From Ruminococcus sp. (GTDB lineage Bacteria; Bacillota; Clostridia; Oscillospirales; Ruminococcaceae): 7,376 nucleotides of DNA. Position numbers and translations under genes: made by a program. A model generated the notes under the pieces. It was given only the letters and a program-made list of their open reading frames with translations, made no database searches and was not told the DNA's origin. Positions 5,884 through 7,376 of this stretch are shown here, one piece after another. How positions within the stretch are numbered: position 1 is the stretch's first letter; the number at the start of each line of letters is the position of its first letter. The stretch is from NCBI GenBank assembly GCA_003446315.1, contig DMBA01000106.1, forward strand, positions 1-7,376, read 5' to 3'.

Positions 5884-6329
5884 TCGTCCTCCTCAAAACC
5901 GAGCTTTGCTTTCAGATTCCGTACATATTGTCTGGAAATGATGATTCTCTCACCGTTTTGCAGATGTGCTTCCAGTTTTCCGCTGAATACGGGTGAAAGA
6001 TACTCGATTTTTTCCATATTGACGATCATCGACTTTGAACATCGGATAAAATCCATTGAAGCAAACATGGATTCCAGCTCATAGAGCTTATATTTGACCT
6101 CGTAGACATCCGAATAGCAATAAGCAAAAACCCGGTTCTCATTCGATTCAAAATAAAAAACATCCTGATAATGCAGGCGTGTGATTTTATCCTCCTGATA
6201 CCCCGTCAGTTCTGTCTGTGCATTCTGAAAAGACAGCAGCATCGAGATCAATCGCTGATCCGGCGACGCGCATCTGAGGATCACGACATCTTCCTCATCC
6301 GGCTGCGGGGTTTCGATTATAATTTTCAT
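5880..6329 (-). CDS. Stand-alone LytTR-domain transcriptional regulator
   Basis: The 149-residue protein has a short N-terminal segment (1-45) and a LytTR DNA-binding domain over about 45-146. Typical landmarks are YFESNENRVFAY (59-70), FIRCSKSMIVNMEKIEYLSP (94-113) and GERIIISRQYVRNLKAKL (126-143). There is no receiver domain, so it is not a normal two-component response regulator and probably takes its signal from the membrane partner encoded next. ATG 6329 is preceded by GGAGA at six bases; an in-frame extension to 6419 runs back into the MBL gene and is rejected. The stop overlaps the DUF3021 gene start, so the two are coupled. It is the likely binder of the paired sites at 7257-7290 and 5366-5399, hence probably autoregulated. 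Confidence 0.9.
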   Translation of the reverse strand: MKIIIETPQPDEEDVVILRCASPDQRLISMLLSFQNAQTELTGYQEDKITRLHYQDVFYFESNENRVFAYCYSDVYEVKYKLYELESMFASMDFIRCSKSMIVNMEKIEYLSPVFSGKLEAHLQNGERIIISRQYVRNLKAKLGFEEDE

Positions 6330-6372
6330 GATTGTTCTCCGATTGGCATAATGACGTTCAAACGGTGTGTGT

Positions 6373-7158
6373 TCAGATCTCCAGCATGCCGCCGTGCGGA
6401 AGTTTATATACAGCGGCATGCGTTTTCATGATCTGCTCAAATTCTGATGTATCTATTTCTGAGCTGAAAGGCGGAAAAGTATCGTCATAATGGGTCAGCA
6501 AGACCGCTTTCGGCTTGAGCTGACGGTAAATATCCCATGCGATCCCGCAAAGATCCCGTGATCCCTGATAAGGGAAACATGCAAGGTCAGCACCGGTCGG
6601 ATAGGCAATATCCGGTGCAAGTGCCAGACTGCCGAGGATCAGAATGCGCTTGCCGAATCCTTCAACAAGATAGCACATGGTTTCGTTTTTTTCGGGGCAG
6701 GATGCAAGTTTCATCAGTTTGCCGAGCATGCCTTTCCGATACTGCACTGCATGCCGGCTGCACATGACCTGCATCGAATAGCCGGCGCTGATATGAATAT
6801 GTTTTCCCTGATATGCCGTGATCTGAAACGCACCGGCACGGAACACATCGCCTGCCCCGATCTGATGCAGATTTGTTTCCCCGACACCTTTCCGAAGCAG
6901 TGTCTGATACGGCGTTTTGGTGCAATGCACAATGGTTTTGTCATCTGCATCGCGCACAATCTCACTGATACTGCCGATATGATCGAAATGACCGTGTGAG
7001 ATCAGAATATGACCGCAGTCTGCAAAAGTATGCGGTGCGACCCGGATCTGACTGTCCGGAAACGGATAAAACGGGTCGATCAGGAGCTGCGAACTGCCGG
7101 CTGCAATGCGCACAGAAGCCGTGCCGTACCATGTGATTTTGATTTTGTTTTCTGCCAT
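6373..7158 (-). CDS. Metallo-beta-lactamase-fold protein, UlaG/RomA-like, with altered metal site
   Basis: The 261-residue protein is a predicted cytoplasmic MBL-fold hydrolase: no signal peptide, WYGTASVRI near the N-terminus, LLIDPF (25-30), and the HxHxDH motif at H55, H57, D59, H60. H120 or H122 could be the next metal ligand and H223 (LTHYDD) the last. The segment where relatives have a GD-type bridging aspartate reads ILILGSLALAP (172-182), so the bridging Asp appears absent. The protein may hold one metal or have lost hydrolysis. The substrate is unknown; relatives act on lactone, phosphodiester or N-acyl substrates. Start ATG 7158 (MAENKIKITW) has only a weak ribosome site (AAGAG region), but the upstream extension to 7332 would cross the promoter. 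It is first in the operon, 43 bases before the LytTR gene. Confidence 0.8.
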   Translation of the reverse strand: MAENKIKITWYGTASVRIAAGSSQLLIDPFYPFPDSQIRVAPHTFADCGHILISHGHFDHIGSISEIVRDADDKTIVHCTKTPYQTLLRKGVGETNLHQIGAGDVFRAGAFQITAYQGKHIHISAGYSMQVMCSRHAVQYRKGMLGKLMKLASCPEKNETMCYLVEGFGKRILILGSLALAPDIAYPTGADLACFPYQGSRDLCGIAWDIYRQLKPKAVLLTHYDDTFPPFSSEIDTSEFEQIMKTHAAVYKLPHGGMLEI

Positions 7159-7226
7159 ATGCAACCAGCTCTTTCGATGGATATTTGCTTTGGGGATCCC
7201 TGATGCATCGCTGCGCCCATATATAT

Positions 7227-7256
7227 ATGATAGCATAAAACAGGAAGCATTGTCAA
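7227..7256 (-). promoter_or_regulatory. Promoter of the MBL-LytTR-DUF3021 operon
   Basis: On the minus strand a perfect TTGACA (7256-7251) is followed by an 18-base spacer and TATCAT (7232-7227) preceded by TGC, an extended -10. Transcription would start near 7220, with a leader of about 60 bases. Operator A abuts the -35 box directly. Confidence 0.75.
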
Positions 7257-7290
7257 TGCAACTTACCCGCTGAAAAATGCATCTTACCGC
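7257..7290 (+). promoter_or_regulatory. Putative LytTR operator A (21-bp-period direct repeat)
   Basis: CTTACC occurs on the plus strand at 7262-7267 and 7283-7288, exactly 21 bases apart, in half-sites TGCAACTTACC and TGCATCTTACC separated by ten bases. It matches operator B at 28 of 34 positions with the same internal spacing. It directly adjoins the -35 box at 7251-7256, as expected for an activator contacting RNA polymerase. Its orientation relative to the promoter is opposite to that of operator B. Confidence 0.7.
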
Positions 7291-7306
7291 TTCATCCCGA
7301 CCTGAT

Positions 7307-7355
7307 AAAAAGCAAAAAGATCCCTCTGTCAAAGCGTCGTCTGACAGAGGGATCT
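7307..7355 (-). terminator. Terminator of a minus-strand gene beyond the right edge
   Basis: A perfect 14-bp stem (7318-7331 with 7342-7355) with a ten-base loop is followed on the minus strand by TTTT, GC and TTTTT (7317-7307). It would end a transcript entering from beyond 7376, insulating the MBL operon promoter. Confidence 0.85.
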
Positions 7356-7370
7356 CAGTCTGTCGAGAAA
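7354..7370 (-). repeat. Pre-hairpin 17-base motif, copy d
   Basis: On the minus strand TTTCTCGACAGACTGAG (7370-7354) immediately precedes the terminator stem. It matches the copies at 71-87 (15 of 17), 320-336 (15 of 17) and 2676-2692 (16 of 17), although the hairpins that follow differ in sequence. Confidence 0.65.
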
Positions 7371-7376
7371 CTTCCG

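Noticed and set aside
6330..6419. In-frame extension of the LytTR protein to 6419
   Set aside because: It overlaps the MBL coding end; ATG 6329 has GGAGA six bases upstream and gives a normal LytTR length.
7159..7332. In-frame extension of the MBL protein to 7332
   Set aside because: It crosses the promoter, operator A and the terminator stem of the upstream gene, and its residues do not resemble the MBL fold.

Overview
The window looks like a chromosomal segment from a gut or rumen Ruminococcus-type Firmicute (Oscillospiraceae). The clues are two secreted proteins with type I dockerin modules, a LytTR regulator paired with a small four-helix membrane protein of DUF3021 type, AGGAGG-type ribosome binding sites and sigma-70-like promoters. 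This placement is inference from family content; no rRNA or marker gene is present.

Layout. Positions 1-481 hold no intact gene: a truncated signal-peptide-like reading frame at the left edge, a strong hairpin, a run of short trinucleotide-loop hairpins forming a dispersed repeat, a rho-independent terminator and then a promoter. Positions 482-2589 (+) are a two-gene, translationally coupled operon: a radical SAM/SPASM protein and a secreted dockerin protein whose start codon overlaps its stop. Positions 2590-2742 hold a second, partial copy of the repeat and a long hairpin between convergent genes. Positions 2743-5235 (-) encode an 830-residue secreted multidomain protein with a central dockerin. 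Positions 5431-7158 (-) are an operon of a metallo-beta-lactamase-fold protein, a LytTR DNA-binding protein and the DUF3021-type membrane protein. The right edge carries the terminator of an unseen minus-strand gene.

How the parts fit. Two closely matching 34-bp sites, each a direct repeat with a 21-bp period, sit just upstream of the -35 boxes of two minus-strand promoters: the one for the MBL-LytTR-DUF3021 operon and the one for the 830-residue dockerin protein. LytTR proteins bind tandem 9-bp repeats about two helical turns apart, so the simplest reading is an autoregulated LytTR/membrane-protein switch that also controls the neighbouring secreted protein. Separately, the radical SAM enzyme has only one gene product coupled to it, a secreted dockerin protein, which makes that protein (or its unusual Pro/Gly/Asp-rich N-terminal region) a candidate substrate. 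A 17-base motif close to TTTCTCGACAGACTGAG precedes all four strong intergenic hairpins in the window, whatever their stem sequence.
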